64,000 nucleotides of DNA from Vreelandella arcis. GTDB taxonomy: Bacteria > Pseudomonadota > Gammaproteobacteria > Pseudomonadales > Halomonadaceae. The DNA lies in assembly GCF_900103865.1 (NCBI RefSeq), contig NZ_FNII01000012.1:1-64000 (forward strand), in the 5' to 3' direction. A program made the translations under genes and the position numbers. Below the pieces are notes generated by a model. That model was not told the DNA's origin. It saw nothing but the letters and a program-made list of their open reading frames with translations, and searched no databases. Positions 33,881 to 44,301 of the stretch are shown here, piece by piece (the first letter of the stretch is position 1; each line of letters begins with the position of its first letter).

Positions 33881-35770
33881 ATGCCGAGCTCAACATCCGC
33901 CACTTTAAATACGACCGTTGCCGAAGTTACCCAACGAATTCGTGAGCGCTCTGCCGAGCGGCGCGCGCTTTACGAGCGCCGCATGGCCGACCAGCACAAA
34001 CGCGGTGTGCATCGCGGCGAGCTCTCCTGCGGTAACCTGGCCCACGGCTTTGCGGCCTGCAACCCGCAAGACAAAGATTCCCTCAAGCTGATGAACAGCG
34101 CCAATCTGGGGATCATTTCGGCCTACAACGACATGCTGTCGGCCCACCAGCCGTTCGAAACTTTCCCGGCCACTATCAAAGCCGCTGCCAGCGCGATGGG
34201 GTCAACGGCCCAGTTTGCCGGTGGCGTACCGGCGATGTGCGATGGCGTGACCCAAGGCCAGCCGGGGATGGAGCTGTCGCTGTTTTCCCGCGATGTGATT
34301 GCCATGGCCGCCGCCGTGGGCCTTTCCCACAACATGTTTGACGCTGCGCTGTACTTGGGCGTGTGCGATAAGATTATCCCCGGGCTGTTTATCAGCGCCG
34401 CACGCTTTGGCCACCTGCCCGCGATGTTTGTGCCGGCTGGCCCCATGCCCAGCGGCCTGCCCAACAAGGAAAAGGCCCGCATCCGCCAGCTGTATGCCGA
34501 AGGCAAGGTCGGCCGCGATGCGCTGCTGGAAGCGGAGTCCGAGTCTTATCACAGCCCTGGCACCTGCACCTTCTACGGCACCGCCAACTCCAACCAGTTG
34601 ATGATGGAAGTGATGGGCCTGCACTTGCCAGGCACCTCGTTCGTCAATCCCGGCACCGAAATGCGCGAAGCCCTGACCCGCTACGCCACCGAGCAGGCTA
34701 TTCGCAATACCGAGCCCGGCGGCGATTACCGCCCGTTTTACAAGCAGATCGATGAGCGTGCGATCGTCAACGCGGTCGTCGGGCTGCTGGCCTCCGGCGG
34801 CTCCACCAACCATACCATGCACTTGATCGCCATGGCGGCGGCGGCGGGCATCACCCTCAACTGGGATGACTTCACCGACCTGTCGGCGGTCACGCCTAGC
34901 CTGATGCGCGTTTACCCCAACGGCCAGGCGGATATTAACCATTTCCAGGCAGCAGGCGGCATGAGCTTCCTGTTCCGCGAGCTGCTGGGCGCTGGCCTGC
35001 TGCACGGCGATATTCCCACCGTGTTCGGCACCGACCTGACCGCCTACACCCAGGAGCCCTTCCTGGAAGACGGCAAAGTGGTATGGCACGAAGGCCCCGA
35101 GAAAAGCCTCGACGAAGCCGTGCTAAGCACCGTCGCCAACCCCTTTGCTCCCACAGGCGGCCTTACGGTCATGAAAGGCAACCTGGGCCGCGGCGTGATC
35201 AAGGTCTCGGCGGTCACCGAAGAACACCGCATCGTCGAAGCGCCGGTGAAGATTTTCGAAGACCAGAACGAAATGAAGGCCGCTTTCGAATCCGGCGACC
35301 TGGATCGCGACGTAATCGTAGTCGTGCGCTTCCAGGGCCCCAAGGCCAACGGCATGCCGGAGCTGCACAAGCTGACGCCGTACCTGGGCGTTTTGCAGGA
35401 TCGTGGCTATAAAGTAGCGCTGGTCACCGATGGCCGCATGTCGGGCGCCTCGGGCAAGGTACCGGCTTCTATCCACATGAGCCCAGAAGCCCTGGACGGC
35501 GGCCCGCTGGCCAAACTGCGCGATGGCGATATCGTCCGCCTGGACGCCAACGCCGGCACCCTCAACGCCAAGGTAGACCCTGTCACCTGGGGCCAGCGTG
35601 AACTGGCCATCGGCAATCTTGACCACTATCACGTTGGCCTGGGTCGCGAGCTGTTCTCTGGCTTCCGCCACCTGGCCATGCGCGGCGAAGAAGGCGCCGG
35701 GGTGTTCGGTGGTTTTGAGGCCGACGACCTGGCCCGCCAGGAAGGACAGATCTTCGAAGAGGATGCTTGA
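33881..35770 (+). CDS. edd: Phosphogluconate dehydratase
   Basis: Edd dehydrates 6-phosphogluconate to KDPG in the Entner-Doudoroff pathway. The 629-residue protein is of the IlvD/Edd iron-sulfur dehydratase family: [17 protein letters not shown] near residue 81, the cluster cysteines in [13 protein letters not shown] and [20 protein letters not shown], and [12 protein letters not shown] chose the ATG at 33881, which has AGAGGT 5 bases ahead; an upstream TTG at 33848 would overlap the proximal HexR-like box. It is followed by glk with a one-base overlap. Confidence 0.94.
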   Translation: MPSSTSATLNTTVAEVTQRIRERSAERRALYERRMADQHKRGVHRGELSCGNLAHGFAACNPQDKDSLKLMNSANLGIISAYNDMLSAHQPFETFPATIKAAASAMGSTAQFAGGVPAMCDGVTQGQPGMELSLFSRDVIAMAAAVGLSHNMFDAALYLGVCDKIIPGLFISAARFGHLPAMFVPAGPMPSGLPNKEKARIRQLYAEGKVGRDALLEAESESYHSPGTCTFYGTANSNQLMMEVMGLHLPGTSFVNPGTEMREALTRYATEQAIRNTEPGGDYRPFYKQIDERAIVNAVVGLLASGGSTNHTMHLIAMAAAAGITLNWDDFTDLSAVTPSLMRVYPNGQADINHFQAAGGMSFLFRELLGAGLLHGDIPTVFGTDLTAYTQEPFLEDGKVVWHEGPEKSLDEAVLSTVANPFAPTGGLTVMKGNLGRGVIKVSAVTEEHRIVEAPVKIFEDQNEMKAAFESGDLDRDVIVVVRFQGPKANGMPELHKLTPYLGVLQDRGYKVALVTDGRMSGASGKVPASIHMSPEALDGGPLAKLRDGDIVRLDANAGTLNAKVDPVTWGQRELAIGNLDHYHVGLGRELFSGFRHLAMRGEEGAGVFGGFEADDLARQEGQIFEEDA

Positions 35771-36735
35771 TGCGACCGGCCTTAATCGGCGATATCGGCG
35801 GGACCAATGCACGCCTGGCGCTGGTGACGCCGGGCAACATCACGCCGCACGATATTATCAACCTGCCCTGCGCGAACTACCCAGGCGTTATTGAGGCGAT
35901 CCAGGACTACCTGAGCCGGGTGGGCGCAACGGGCGACAACGCCCCTCGCGAGGCCTGCCTGGCATTTGCCTGCCCGGTTCACGCCGAGCGGGTCAAGATG
36001 ACCAACAACCACTGGGACTTCTTGAAAAGCGAGGTTCGGGAAACGCTCAACCTTTCGCTGTTCAAGATCGTCAACGACTTCACCGCCCAGGCGTTGGGCG
36101 TGCCCCACGTCACCGCGGATGATCTGGTAGAAGTACAGCCCGGAGAGGGCCAGGCCCACTCCACGCGGCTAGTGATTGGCCCCGGCACGGGGCTTGGCGT
36201 GGCCGGGGTGTTCCCTGGTCAACACGCCTGGATTCCCTTGTCCACCGAGGGTGGCCATGTGACATTCGCGCCCACCGACGACACCGAGCGCGCGCTGCTG
36301 GATGTGTTTTTACAGCGACACAAGCGGGTAAGTGTCGAACGCATTCTATGCGGCCAGGGGCTGCTGGAGTTGTATCAGGCGCACTGCACACTGAACGACC
36401 AAGCGCCCCGCTATACCACGCCAGCAGAGGTCACCCAGGCTGCTAACGATGGCGACTCAACCGCCGCCACCACGCTGCTGCGGTTCTTGAAAATCCTCGG
36501 CGATGTGTGTGGCGACGCCACGTTAACTATGGGTGCTCGCGGCGGGGTTTACCTGTGCGGCGGTATTTTACCGCGCCTGCTGGATTGGCTGCCGAAAAGC
36601 CAGATGCGCGACAGCTTCGTCAACAAGGGCCGCATGGGCGCCTACAACGCCGATATTCCCGTTTGGGTGGTTACCCACCCGTGGACGGGACTGCTGGGCG
36701 CCGCCGAAGCGCTGCATAACGAAGAAGTTTTTTAA
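35770..36735 (+). CDS. glk: Glucokinase
   Basis: Glk phosphorylates glucose with ATP in the cytoplasm. The 321-residue protein is of the bacterial glucokinase family: LIGDIGGTNARLALV at the start, VNDFTAQALGVPHV near residue 99, IGPGTGLGVAGVFPG near 135 and STEGGHVTFAPTDD near 158. The ATG at 35770 overlaps the edd stop (TGATG), so the two are coupled. Glucose released from alpha-glucosides by the GH13 enzyme at 57228 would be a natural substrate. Confidence 0.93.
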   Translation: MRPALIGDIGGTNARLALVTPGNITPHDIINLPCANYPGVIEAIQDYLSRVGATGDNAPREACLAFACPVHAERVKMTNNHWDFLKSEVRETLNLSLFKIVNDFTAQALGVPHVTADDLVEVQPGEGQAHSTRLVIGPGTGLGVAGVFPGQHAWIPLSTEGGHVTFAPTDDTERALLDVFLQRHKRVSVERILCGQGLLELYQAHCTLNDQAPRYTTPAEVTQAANDGDSTAATTLLRFLKILGDVCGDATLTMGARGGVYLCGGILPRLLDWLPKSQMRDSFVNKGRMGAYNADIPVWVVTHPWTGLLGAAEALHNEEVF

Positions 36736-36757
36736 GCCAACCGACAGGATTCTCCTT

Positions 36758-37627
36758 ATGCCCACGTTAACGTTCGACGTGCCGTTTGTACTGGGTATGA
36801 TGCGCCTGCACGAAACCCCACAGATGCACCAACCCGATCACCTGGCCGACTGGATCGAAGCGCGCATCGAGCAAGGTCTGCACTGGTTTGACCACGCCGA
36901 TATTTACGGCAACGGTGACGGCGAGACACTGTTTGGACAGGCGCTGCGTGCTCGCCCCGCGCTTGCCAAACGGCTTAACGTGGTCACCAAGGCCAGCATT
37001 GCCAACGATAACCCAGCTCCGGGTTCGGGCAAGGTGAAGCACTATAACGCCAGCCCGGATTATCTAGGTCGTGCCATTGACGACGCGCTAAGTCGTTTAA
37101 GCGTTGAGCGCATCGATCACTTCCTGATTCACCGCCCTGACCTTCTCATGGACGCCGAGGCCACCGGCCGCGCCCTGGATGACGCCATTGCGGCGGGCAA
37201 GATTGGCGCGGCCGGGGTTTCCAACCACCTGCCCAGCCAGTGGCGCCGCCTGCAAAGCGCCATGCATCAGCCGCTGCGCGCCAACCAGATCGAGCTATCC
37301 ATCGCCCACAGCACGCCGCTGTTCGATGGCAGCTTCGACGATCTATGCTTAGACAACCATGCGCCGATGGCGTGGTCTCCGCTCGCGGGCGGCAGGCTGC
37401 TACAGGGCGAGGTCAATAACGTGCTCAAACGGCTGGCCAACGAGCACGCCAGCACTCCAGGCGCTGTGGCGCTGGCCTGGCTACGCAGCCTACCTCATCG
37501 GCCAGTGCCAGTGGTCGGCAGTGTGAAACCCGAGCGCATTGCGGATATGCTCGACGGCCCTGACACGCTACCCAGAGAAGCCTGGTACGAGTTGCTGGAA
37601 GCAACCCGCGGCCACTGCGTCGCGTAA
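36758..37627 (+). CDS. Aldo/keto reductase
   Basis: The start at 36758 gives 289 residues. It has the NAD(P)-dependent aldo/keto reductase tetrad: Asp and Tyr in FDHADIYGNGDGE near residue 45, Lys in NVVTKASI and His in DHFLIHRPD near 123. It is closest in layout to the YdhF group. The natural substrate is unknown; as it lies 22 bases behind glk and 40 ahead of a sugar kinase, a sugar or sugar-derived carbonyl is plausible. AGGA stands 9 bases from the start. The longer open frame upstream is a shadow of glk. Confidence 0.85.
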   Translation: MPTLTFDVPFVLGMMRLHETPQMHQPDHLADWIEARIEQGLHWFDHADIYGNGDGETLFGQALRARPALAKRLNVVTKASIANDNPAPGSGKVKHYNASPDYLGRAIDDALSRLSVERIDHFLIHRPDLLMDAEATGRALDDAIAAGKIGAAGVSNHLPSQWRRLQSAMHQPLRANQIELSIAHSTPLFDGSFDDLCLDNHAPMAWSPLAGGRLLQGEVNNVLKRLANEHASTPGAVALAWLRSLPHRPVPVVGSVKPERIADMLDGPDTLPREAWYELLEATRGHCVA

Positions 37628-37667
37628 GCTCGCTTCTAAACATCAATTCAATAATGACAAGGAATCG

Positions 37668-38615
37668 ATGATGACCCCGATGATTGCCTTTGGTGAAGCC
37701 CTGGTCGATATGCTATCGAGCCGACTGGGTGACGATTCAGGCCCCGAAACCTTCACGCCTTACGCAGGCGGCGCGCCCGCTAACGTCGCCGTTGCCTGTG
37801 CACGACTGAACGTGCCTAGCCAGTTCTTAGGCATGGTGGGTGACGACACCTTTGGGCATTTTATAATCCGCGAACTGCAACACCACGGCGTGGACACTAG
37901 CGGCGTGGTGCTTACCCAAGAAGCGCGCACGGCGCTGGCCTTTGTATCCAGAGACAGCGCCGGCGAGCGTACCTTTGACTTTTATCGCCCACCCGCCGCT
38001 GATTTGCTCTATCGGTTGGAACACCTGCCCCAAGGGGTCTTTGAGAACCCTGCTATTCTGCACCTGTGCAGTAACAGCTTGACCGACCCAGAGATCGCCG
38101 AGGTTACCCTGGCCATGGCTAACATGGCTAAGCGCGCAGGCTGCCTGGTCAGTGTGGATGCCAATCTGCGCCATAACCTTTGGCCAGGCGATGAAGCGGA
38201 TGCCAGCTTGGTCACGCAGTTGCTGGACGGCGCTGAGCTACTCAAGCTCTCCCAGGAAGAGCTCGACTACTTACGCGCCGATCATCCTGCAGAATCCTGG
38301 CTTTCAGAACGGCTGGCAGCAGGAGTTAAGGTTATTTTGATTACTGACGGCCCTAACGATGTTTTGCTCAAAGGTGTCGGCATCGACCAGCGCATTGCGC
38401 CACCACAAGTAGCAGCAGTCGATACCACCGCCGGGGGCGATGCGTTTATCGGCGGCCTGCTGGCCGAACTTTCACGCCACGGTATCGATGAAGGCTGGCA
38501 TCAAGACCCTGACTTTCTCACCCACGCGGTGGAGATCGCCTGTCGCTGCGGTGCTCACGCAGTGACTCGCCCAGGTGCCTATGCTGCGCTGCCAACACCC
38601 GCTGATATTGTCTAA
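37668..38615 (+). CDS. PfkB-family carbohydrate kinase, fructokinase-like
   Basis: The 315-residue protein is a ribokinase/PfkB family sugar kinase. It has the first signature AGGAPANVAVACARL near residue 33 with GMVGDDTFGHFI after it, and the second signature DTTAGGDAFIGGLLAEL near 253, whose second Asp is the catalytic base. Overall it looks most like fructokinase, but 2-keto-3-deoxygluconate kinase is a close alternative in this Entner-Doudoroff setting. ATG at 37668 has AAGGA 5 bases ahead. It ends the edd operon; no strong terminator is seen before the convergent regulator. Confidence 0.82.
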   Translation: MMTPMIAFGEALVDMLSSRLGDDSGPETFTPYAGGAPANVAVACARLNVPSQFLGMVGDDTFGHFIIRELQHHGVDTSGVVLTQEARTALAFVSRDSAGERTFDFYRPPAADLLYRLEHLPQGVFENPAILHLCSNSLTDPEIAEVTLAMANMAKRAGCLVSVDANLRHNLWPGDEADASLVTQLLDGAELLKLSQEELDYLRADHPAESWLSERLAAGVKVILITDGPNDVLLKGVGIDQRIAPPQVAAVDTTAGGDAFIGGLLAELSRHGIDEGWHQDPDFLTHAVEIACRCGAHAVTRPGAYAALPTPADIV

Positions 38616-38667
38616 CCGATAACAACGCAACACATGCCCTTATCTGCAATGCGTGTGGGGTAGCTCG

Positions 38668-40617
38668 TCACCGCAGGCGATAACCCACACCTGTCAACGT
38701 TTCGACCCGTGCAGACTGGCTGCCAAGCTTGCGGCGCAAGGTGCGCACCACGGCGTCAACCACATTGCTGCCTCCCTGATAATGAGTGCCCCAAACATGC
38801 TGTAAAAGCTCACGACGGGACACCGCCTTGCCTTGGTGCTCAACCAGGTACCGCATGACGCCGAATTCTAAGGGCGTCAGCGCAACGCGGCCTCCTGCCA
38901 ACGTCAGTTGCCGGGCTTCGACATCTAGCAAGCTGGGATCCCGCTTGATTCCCAGCTCTGCCGCTGCGAGATCCGACAGCCAGCCATCTACGGATGCTGG
39001 CCCAAAATCGAGCACCGCACTCGGATAGCTGAAGCCATCCAGCTCTACTTCCCACCCAGCAAGCACTTCAAACCCCAGGCGCTGCGCCACTTGTCGGTAA
39101 GCCCCAAGATCGGTCGCTGTTAGATAGACCCGCCGAAGCCCAGGGCGCAGCTCCATGTAGCTACGCTTGAGATCCAGCCAAATAGCCGCCTGTATTTCAC
39201 TGGGTGAATCGCCTTCCTCAAGGCTCAGCCAACGACGACAAAATAGCGCTACCTCGCCTGACCGCATAGGCGCCTGCTCAAGGTGTGCACACCACTGAGC
39301 GGTCACGGGGTCACTGCGCAACCAACTGGACTCAACCTGATCGGAACGCAGTTTGCAGTACAGTCCTTCCACCTGCCCCGTCCGCCCTCGCACGATGGAA
39401 AAGGCCTGCGGCAAGCACCGCCACCATTGCAACAACAAATCGCCGGCCTGACGTCCATCATGGGCGCGCACAATCCCGGTAAGTGCTTCACCGTCTTGAG
39501 GCTGTGCTGCTTCCACCGTATGAAGCGCTGTAACGGTTGGAAAAAACGCCTCACGAACCACCGGGTTCTCAATCAGGTAGAGCATGTCCGCTGTGTAGCG
39601 CCATAGATCGTCGCTGGCGGCGGATTGCGACTCGCTGACCAACTGTCGCCAGGCCGACCGGCGGTAGTCCAGATAGCGGCTAGGGTCGCTTGCATGCAAG
39701 GAGCGGGCGAGCGGATCACGAACGGCCTCGTGGATAATCAGCCCGTCATGAACGCCATCCACAAATGGCAATCTGCGCAGTCGCTCGTAGGCATCTTGAG
39801 GAGCAAGTTCTGGAAACAGTGATTGCAACAGTGAAACCGTCACCCGGCGCAGCACCACGGCTCCCTGCAGCACATGTCGGCTCACCGGGTCGTCCACATC
39901 GGCAAGAAACATACGGCTGAGTTCATCAACCGCATGCTGAAGCACCGTTTCTTGCGGCCAGCAACGGGCGTGATTTTCCCGACTGGCCGTGGCCGCCAGC
40001 TTCAGCGCCAACGGATGGCCATGGGCGGCCCTGGCAAGGGATTCCGACTCCTCTTCTGGTATGCCATGCAAGCTGAGCAGCGATTGTGACTCCGTCGGGC
40101 TTAAAGGCTGTACCGGCACGCACTGGACTAAGCGGCCCCAACCAGGCGCCGAAAACCAAACATCCAGAGGCCGCTGACGACTGAAAAAAACGATGCGCAC
40201 ATTGTCCGGCAACAACGGGACAAATACCTGCCGCAGCCAGGTATCGAGTAGCCTGAACACTTCGTAGGTGTCAAGAGCGAGCAGAACCGTGGGGCCAAGC
40301 TGGCTCAATCGCTCCACGAGCGTATCCACACCCGAACCACCACCTCCTACGGCGCCTCCCAGCGCATGAAGAAACCCTGTCTCCGTGGGTTCTATGTGGC
40401 GGCAATCCAGCCGGATGACGCTAGCTCCTGCGTCCCTTGCCTCGACCGCCAACATGTCCATCAATGCCGTTTTACCGATGCCGGCAATACCGTAGACATG
40501 CGCCACTTGGGGCCCTGCTCTCGCAAGCAAGCCACGAAGGATATCAAGCTCACTATTGCGACCAACAAAAGTCTGATAGGCCCGGCTGGTCGACAAATCC
40601 GACATCCATTGCCACAT
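38668..40617 (-). CDS. STAND-type ATPase with C-terminal OmpR-like winged helix
   Basis: The 649-residue protein begins with FVGRNSELDILRGLL and a P-loop YGIAGIGKT (42-50); VLLALDTYEVF near 115 looks like Walker B. A middle region of about 350 residues includes an acetyltransferase-like stretch (VYLTATDLGAYRQVAQRLGF near 500). It ends in a winged helix with LTPLEFGVMRYLVEHQGKAV, SRRELLQHVWG and VVDAVVRTLRRKLG, then GVGYRLR. Here the DNA-binding domain is at the C-terminus and there is no receiver domain. It is probably a ligand-sensing transcription regulator of the divergent DUF1326-DUF2182 operon, 223 bases away. The ligand is unknown. Confidence 0.8.
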   Translation of the reverse strand: MWQWMSDLSTSRAYQTFVGRNSELDILRGLLARAGPQVAHVYGIAGIGKTALMDMLAVEARDAGASVIRLDCRHIEPTETGFLHALGGAVGGGGSGVDTLVERLSQLGPTVLLALDTYEVFRLLDTWLRQVFVPLLPDNVRIVFFSRQRPLDVWFSAPGWGRLVQCVPVQPLSPTESQSLLSLHGIPEEESESLARAAHGHPLALKLAATASRENHARCWPQETVLQHAVDELSRMFLADVDDPVSRHVLQGAVVLRRVTVSLLQSLFPELAPQDAYERLRRLPFVDGVHDGLIIHEAVRDPLARSLHASDPSRYLDYRRSAWRQLVSESQSAASDDLWRYTADMLYLIENPVVREAFFPTVTALHTVEAAQPQDGEALTGIVRAHDGRQAGDLLLQWWRCLPQAFSIVRGRTGQVEGLYCKLRSDQVESSWLRSDPVTAQWCAHLEQAPMRSGEVALFCRRWLSLEEGDSPSEIQAAIWLDLKRSYMELRPGLRRVYLTATDLGAYRQVAQRLGFEVLAGWEVELDGFSYPSAVLDFGPASVDGWLSDLAAAELGIKRDPSLLDVEARQLTLAGGRVALTPLEFGVMRYLVEHQGKAVSRRELLQHVWGTHYQGGSNVVDAVVRTLRRKLGSQSARVETLTGVGYRLR

Positions 40618-40840
40618 CGCTGGTCTCTCTAAGTGTTCAGGCCTAGCTGATACCTGTGTTCAGCATAGCTTCAAACACCACCCGAGACAGTGCCCGCACT
40701 CTAGGCAAAGACATTCAGGCGCAATTCTCATGTAATTCTCATCAGTTCCTCACACTTGGCAGGCGATTCAGAGCTATAACAAAAGCGACCCGACGAGGGA
40801 TACGACAACAGACATCCAATGACGTAAGGAGGAACTCGAC

Positions 40841-41446
40841 ATGAGTCATCAATGGAGCATGCAGGGTGAATATCTCGAAAGCTGCAATTGCAAAGGTGCT
40901 TGCCCCTGCATCTACCTCGGCAATCCTACCGAGGGCGAATGCACCGCCCTGGTAGGCTGGCACATCACAAAGGGCCAGTTCGAAGACGTGGATCTCAGCG
41001 ATAGAAATGTGGCTGTCGCCCTTCACTCCCCCGGCCCCATGGCCGAGGGCAACTGGAAAGTCGTGCTTTATATCGACCAGCGGGCAGACGAGCCCCAACA
41101 GGAAGCACTCAGCAGCATATTCGGCGGCCAGGCCGGCGGTCACCCGGCGCTGTTGGCATCATTCATTGGTGAGGTGCTCGCGGTAGAGTACCTGCCCATC
41201 CAGTTTGAAATGGAACAGGGGCGTCGACACCTGAAACTTGGCCAATCCGCCGAAACGGAAATCAACGCCTTGGAAGGCCAGAACGGAACGGAGGTGACTA
41301 TCCGCAATCATCCGTTCGCGGTGGCGCCGGGCGAGACCTTGGTGGTGGCAAAGTCGCAGTCGTTGCTATACCGTTCTTACGGCATCGACTTTGATCTCAG
41401 CGAACGCACCGCTTATTACTCACCCTTTGCTTATAGCGGGTCTTGA
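40841..41446 (+). CDS. DUF1326 domain protein
   Basis: The 201-residue protein is of the DUF1326 family, whose function is unknown. It has a cysteine cluster at the start, with Cys15, Cys17, Cys21 and Cys23 in SCNCKGACPC and Cys34 after it, which suggests metal or thiol chemistry. There is no signal peptide. The gene has a strong ribosome binding site, AAGGAGG. It pairs with the DUF2182 membrane protein 13 bases downstream, a pairing I have seen in other genomes. Confidence 0.85.
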   Translation: MSHQWSMQGEYLESCNCKGACPCIYLGNPTEGECTALVGWHITKGQFEDVDLSDRNVAVALHSPGPMAEGNWKVVLYIDQRADEPQQEALSSIFGGQAGGHPALLASFIGEVLAVEYLPIQFEMEQGRRHLKLGQSAETEINALEGQNGTEVTIRNHPFAVAPGETLVVAKSQSLLYRSYGIDFDLSERTAYYSPFAYSGS

Positions 41447-41459
41447 GAGGGTATCGGCT

Positions 41460-42239
41460 ATGGAACTGACGATGAGCACCCTGCATGCACGGGAGCGCTT
41501 ACTAACCTGGTTGGCGCTGATGAGCTTGGCGATACTGGCGTGGGGCTACCTGATTATGCACGGCATGCACGAGCCAATGTCGATGAATGGCAATATGGCA
41601 GAGCCCAGCGACGGCAGCCTGAGCTTACTGGTCACGGCCACCCTGATGTGGAGCGTGATGATGGTGGCCATGATGCTACCCAGCGCGAGCCCCATGATAC
41701 TTAGCTTTCTTAAGATTCATCAGCAGCGCGATCGCAAGCTAAGCGCAAGCCGGAACACTTGGCTCTTCGTGGCAGGTTACCTTGCCGTTTGGCTCACGTT
41801 TGCGGTGATAGCCGCCGTCATACAGTGGGCTTTGCAGCAGGGTGCTCTGCTCAGTTCATCCATGGGACACGTAACGCCACTGCTGGGAGGCGCCTTGCTA
41901 ATGACCGCAGGCGCTTTCCAGTTCAGCGGTCTTAAACAGGCCTGCCTGAGCAAATGCCGTTCACCGCTAAGCTTTCTGATGACCGAGTGGCGTGAGGGGA
42001 AAAGCGGAGCGTTGATCATGGGTATTCGCCATGGCGCCTACTGCACCGGCTGTTGCTGGGCCTTGATGCTGCTGATGTTCGTTGGCGGCGTTATGAGCTT
42101 GGTCTGGATGGCGGGGCTAGCTGTTTATTTCCTCGCAGAGAAGCTGCTTCCTCAGGCAGAAAAGATTAGCCGGATTTCCGGGATCCTGTTTGCTGTGGTT
42201 GGTATCGTCATTTTGCTTACACAAAGCACATCGTTTTAA
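41460..42239 (+). CDS. DUF2182 integral membrane protein, predicted metal-binding
   Basis: The 259-residue membrane protein has about six helices and the DUF2182 landmarks: SVMMVAMMLPSASPMILSF near residue 65, GAFQFSGLKQACLSKCRSPLSF near 155 and GIRHGAYCTGCCWALML near 190. The methionine-, cysteine- and histidine-rich faces explain why the family (COG5486) is described as a predicted metal-binding membrane protein. The start at 41460 has GAGAGGG ahead; the longer frame to 41391 lies within the DUF1326 gene. Confidence 0.85.
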   Translation: MELTMSTLHARERLLTWLALMSLAILAWGYLIMHGMHEPMSMNGNMAEPSDGSLSLLVTATLMWSVMMVAMMLPSASPMILSFLKIHQQRDRKLSASRNTWLFVAGYLAVWLTFAVIAAVIQWALQQGALLSSSMGHVTPLLGGALLMTAGAFQFSGLKQACLSKCRSPLSFLMTEWREGKSGALIMGIRHGAYCTGCCWALMLLMFVGGVMSLVWMAGLAVYFLAEKLLPQAEKISRISGILFAVVGIVILLTQSTSF

Positions 42240-42310
42240 GCAGCAGCCCTCTACTCTGTAGTATCTCTACTCTTTTAAATCGTACTTATGTCTAGAATGG
42301 CTCGCTTGTC

Positions 42311-42327
42311 TAAATGTCAGACATTTA
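42311..42327. promoter_or_regulatory. Probable DgoR operator
   Basis: TAAATGTCAGACATTTA has two perfect 7-base arms around CAG. It contains the GT-N3-AC core common to FadR-type GntR operators, and it lies 38 bases upstream of dgoR. The regulator encoded next is the natural candidate to bind it. Confidence 0.6.
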
Positions 42328-42364
42328 CTAGTATAGAGCGCATAACATTCGATAAGTGACCTGT

Positions 42365-43084
42365 ATGACGCTGGAGACCCTACCGCGCCACAAGGGCGGC
42401 GCCGATGAATTAGCCCGCTTGCTTGCACGAGCGCTACTCGCGGGCCACTGGCAGCCGGGTGACGCCTTTCCCAAAGAACTGGACATTGGCAAGCATTTCG
42501 ACGTCAGCCGTAACCAGGTGCGCAACGCATTAACCAGCTTAACGTCGACGGGGCTTTTAGACCGCACCGCAGGGCGCGGCACGTACGTCCGTAAAATGAG
42601 CGACTGGCACTTGCTGGATCCGCTGATGAGCCAATGGATGACCGGGCTTACCAACCTCGACCCGCAGTTGATTCGCGCCATCTATGCGTTTCGATTTTCT
42701 GCCGAACCAGTCGTCGCAGGCCTGGCAGCCCAGGCCGCCGACGAGGACGATATCGCCCGGCTAGAAGCGGCCTTTGGGGGTATGCAGAAAACCGCGAAAC
42801 CGCCCACCGCCCGAGGCCAACACGCTGAGTACGACGTGATGTTTCACGACGCGACTTACCAAGCCAGCCACAATTTGGTCTGGCGGCAAATGGGCCACTT
42901 GTTACGCCCTTCGATCATGGCTCTAATCCACGGCTCACAGCACCGCACCGATACGTTTGATGACAGCCTGACGCGACACCGCCTTGTACTGGATGCCATT
43001 GTGCGCCGAGACTCCGAAGCAGCCGCGTATGCGGCGCGAGAAGTGCTTCGGCGTACCGCTGTTGACCTGGGCATTGTCGGTTAA
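42365..43084 (+). CDS. dgoR: FadR-type GntR regulator of galactonate use
   Basis: The 239-residue protein has an N-terminal GntR winged helix ([25 protein letters not shown] near residue 34) and a C-terminal FCD sensor domain with [11 protein letters not shown] and the metal-binding histidine [12 protein letters not shown] near 208. Standing first in a run with dgoD, dgoK and dgoA, it is best read as DgoR, which represses the operon until galactonate is present. The ribosome binding site is weak; a GTG three codons upstream (42356) is an alternative start. Confidence 0.85.
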   Translation: MTLETLPRHKGGADELARLLARALLAGHWQPGDAFPKELDIGKHFDVSRNQVRNALTSLTSTGLLDRTAGRGTYVRKMSDWHLLDPLMSQWMTGLTNLDPQLIRAIYAFRFSAEPVVAGLAAQAADEDDIARLEAAFGGMQKTAKPPTARGQHAEYDVMFHDATYQASHNLVWRQMGHLLRPSIMALIHGSQHRTDTFDDSLTRHRLVLDAIVRRDSEAAAYAAREVLRRTAVDLGIVG

Positions 43085-43124
43085 ATTGATTCGCAACTTT
43101 TTCGTCTTATTAAGGATGCTACCT

Positions 43125-44273
43125 ATGAAAATTACCCGACTAAAAACCTGGCAGGTACCACCCCGTTGGCTGTTTCTCAAAATTGAAACCGACGAGGGCT
43201 GCTACGGCTGGGGCGAGCCGGTTATCGAAGGCCGCGCAGCGACCGTCGAGGCCGCCGTTCACGAGCTTTCGGACTATTTGATTGGCCAGGATCCGCACCG
43301 TATCGAGCATCTCTGGAACACCCTGTATCGCGCCGGATTCTATCGTGGCGGGCCAATTCTGATGAGCGCCATTGCCGGTATTGATCAGGCCCTGTGGGAT
43401 TTAAAAGGACGCGATTTGGGCGTGCCCGTGCACCAGCTATTGGGCGGCGCGGTACGCGACAAAATGCGCATGTACGCCTGGACCGGCGGCGACCGGCCAA
43501 GCGACGTGGGCGCAGGCGCTAAAGCCCTGGTCGACGAAGGCTTTACCGCGTTCAAAATGAACGGCACCCCGGAGCTGCAAATCGTCGACTCCCACCGCAA
43601 AATTGACGAAGCGGTTGCCCGCGTGGCCGAAGCCCGCGACGCGGTTGGCCCAGACGTGGGGATCGGCATCGATTTTCACGGCCGTGTTCACCGGCCTATG
43701 GCCAAAGCGCTGCTGCGTGAGCTGGAACCCTTCCACCCGATGTTCGTGGAGGAGCCCGTCGCCCCCGAACACCTGCCCTGTCTGAAAGACATCGCCGGCG
43801 GCCTTGGCTACCCATTAGCCACCGGCGAGCGTTTGCACACCCGGTTTGAGTTCCGCGACCTGCTGGCCGACGGCATGATCGACATTATTCAACCTGATAT
43901 TTCCCACTGCGGCGGCATCAGCGAAGGCCTCAAAATCGCCGCGCTGGCTTCAGCTTATGATGTCGCCCTTGCGCCCCACTGCCCGCTAGGCCCGCTGACG
44001 TTAGCCGCCTCCCTCCAGTTGGACGCGGTAAGCCACAATGCGTTTATCCAAGAGCAGAGCATGGGCATTCACTATAACCAGGGCAACGATGTGCTGGACT
44101 ACTTAGTCGATAAATCAGCGCTCTCGATTGAGGACGGGTTCTGCGCCATCCCACAGGGACCAGGACTTGGCGTCGAGATCGACGAAGCCTATGTTGAAGA
44201 GCGCGCCAAAATCGGCCACCGCTGGCGCAACCCCGTTTGGACCCACGAAGATGGTTCGATTGCCGAATGGTGA
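43125..44273 (+). CDS. dgoD: D-galactonate dehydratase
   Basis: DgoD dehydrates D-galactonate to 2-keto-3-deoxygalactonate. Starting at 43125 the protein is 382 residues, the same length as E. coli DgoD, and its active-site residues fall at the same numbers: metal ligands Asp183, Glu209 and Glu235, and the acid/base residues His185 and His285. It belongs to the mandelate racemase group of the enolase superfamily. AAGGA stands 9 bases upstream; an in-frame ATG three codons earlier is less well placed. Confidence 0.95.
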   Translation: MKITRLKTWQVPPRWLFLKIETDEGCYGWGEPVIEGRAATVEAAVHELSDYLIGQDPHRIEHLWNTLYRAGFYRGGPILMSAIAGIDQALWDLKGRDLGVPVHQLLGGAVRDKMRMYAWTGGDRPSDVGAGAKALVDEGFTAFKMNGTPELQIVDSHRKIDEAVARVAEARDAVGPDVGIGIDFHGRVHRPMAKALLRELEPFHPMFVEEPVAPEHLPCLKDIAGGLGYPLATGERLHTRFEFRDLLADGMIDIIQPDISHCGGISEGLKIAALASAYDVALAPHCPLGPLTLAASLQLDAVSHNAFIQEQSMGIHYNQGNDVLDYLVDKSALSIEDGFCAIPQGPGLGVEIDEAYVEERAKIGHRWRNPVWTHEDGSIAEW

Positions 44274-44301
44274 GCCATACCATCAACCGGGAGACCTCCC
44301 T

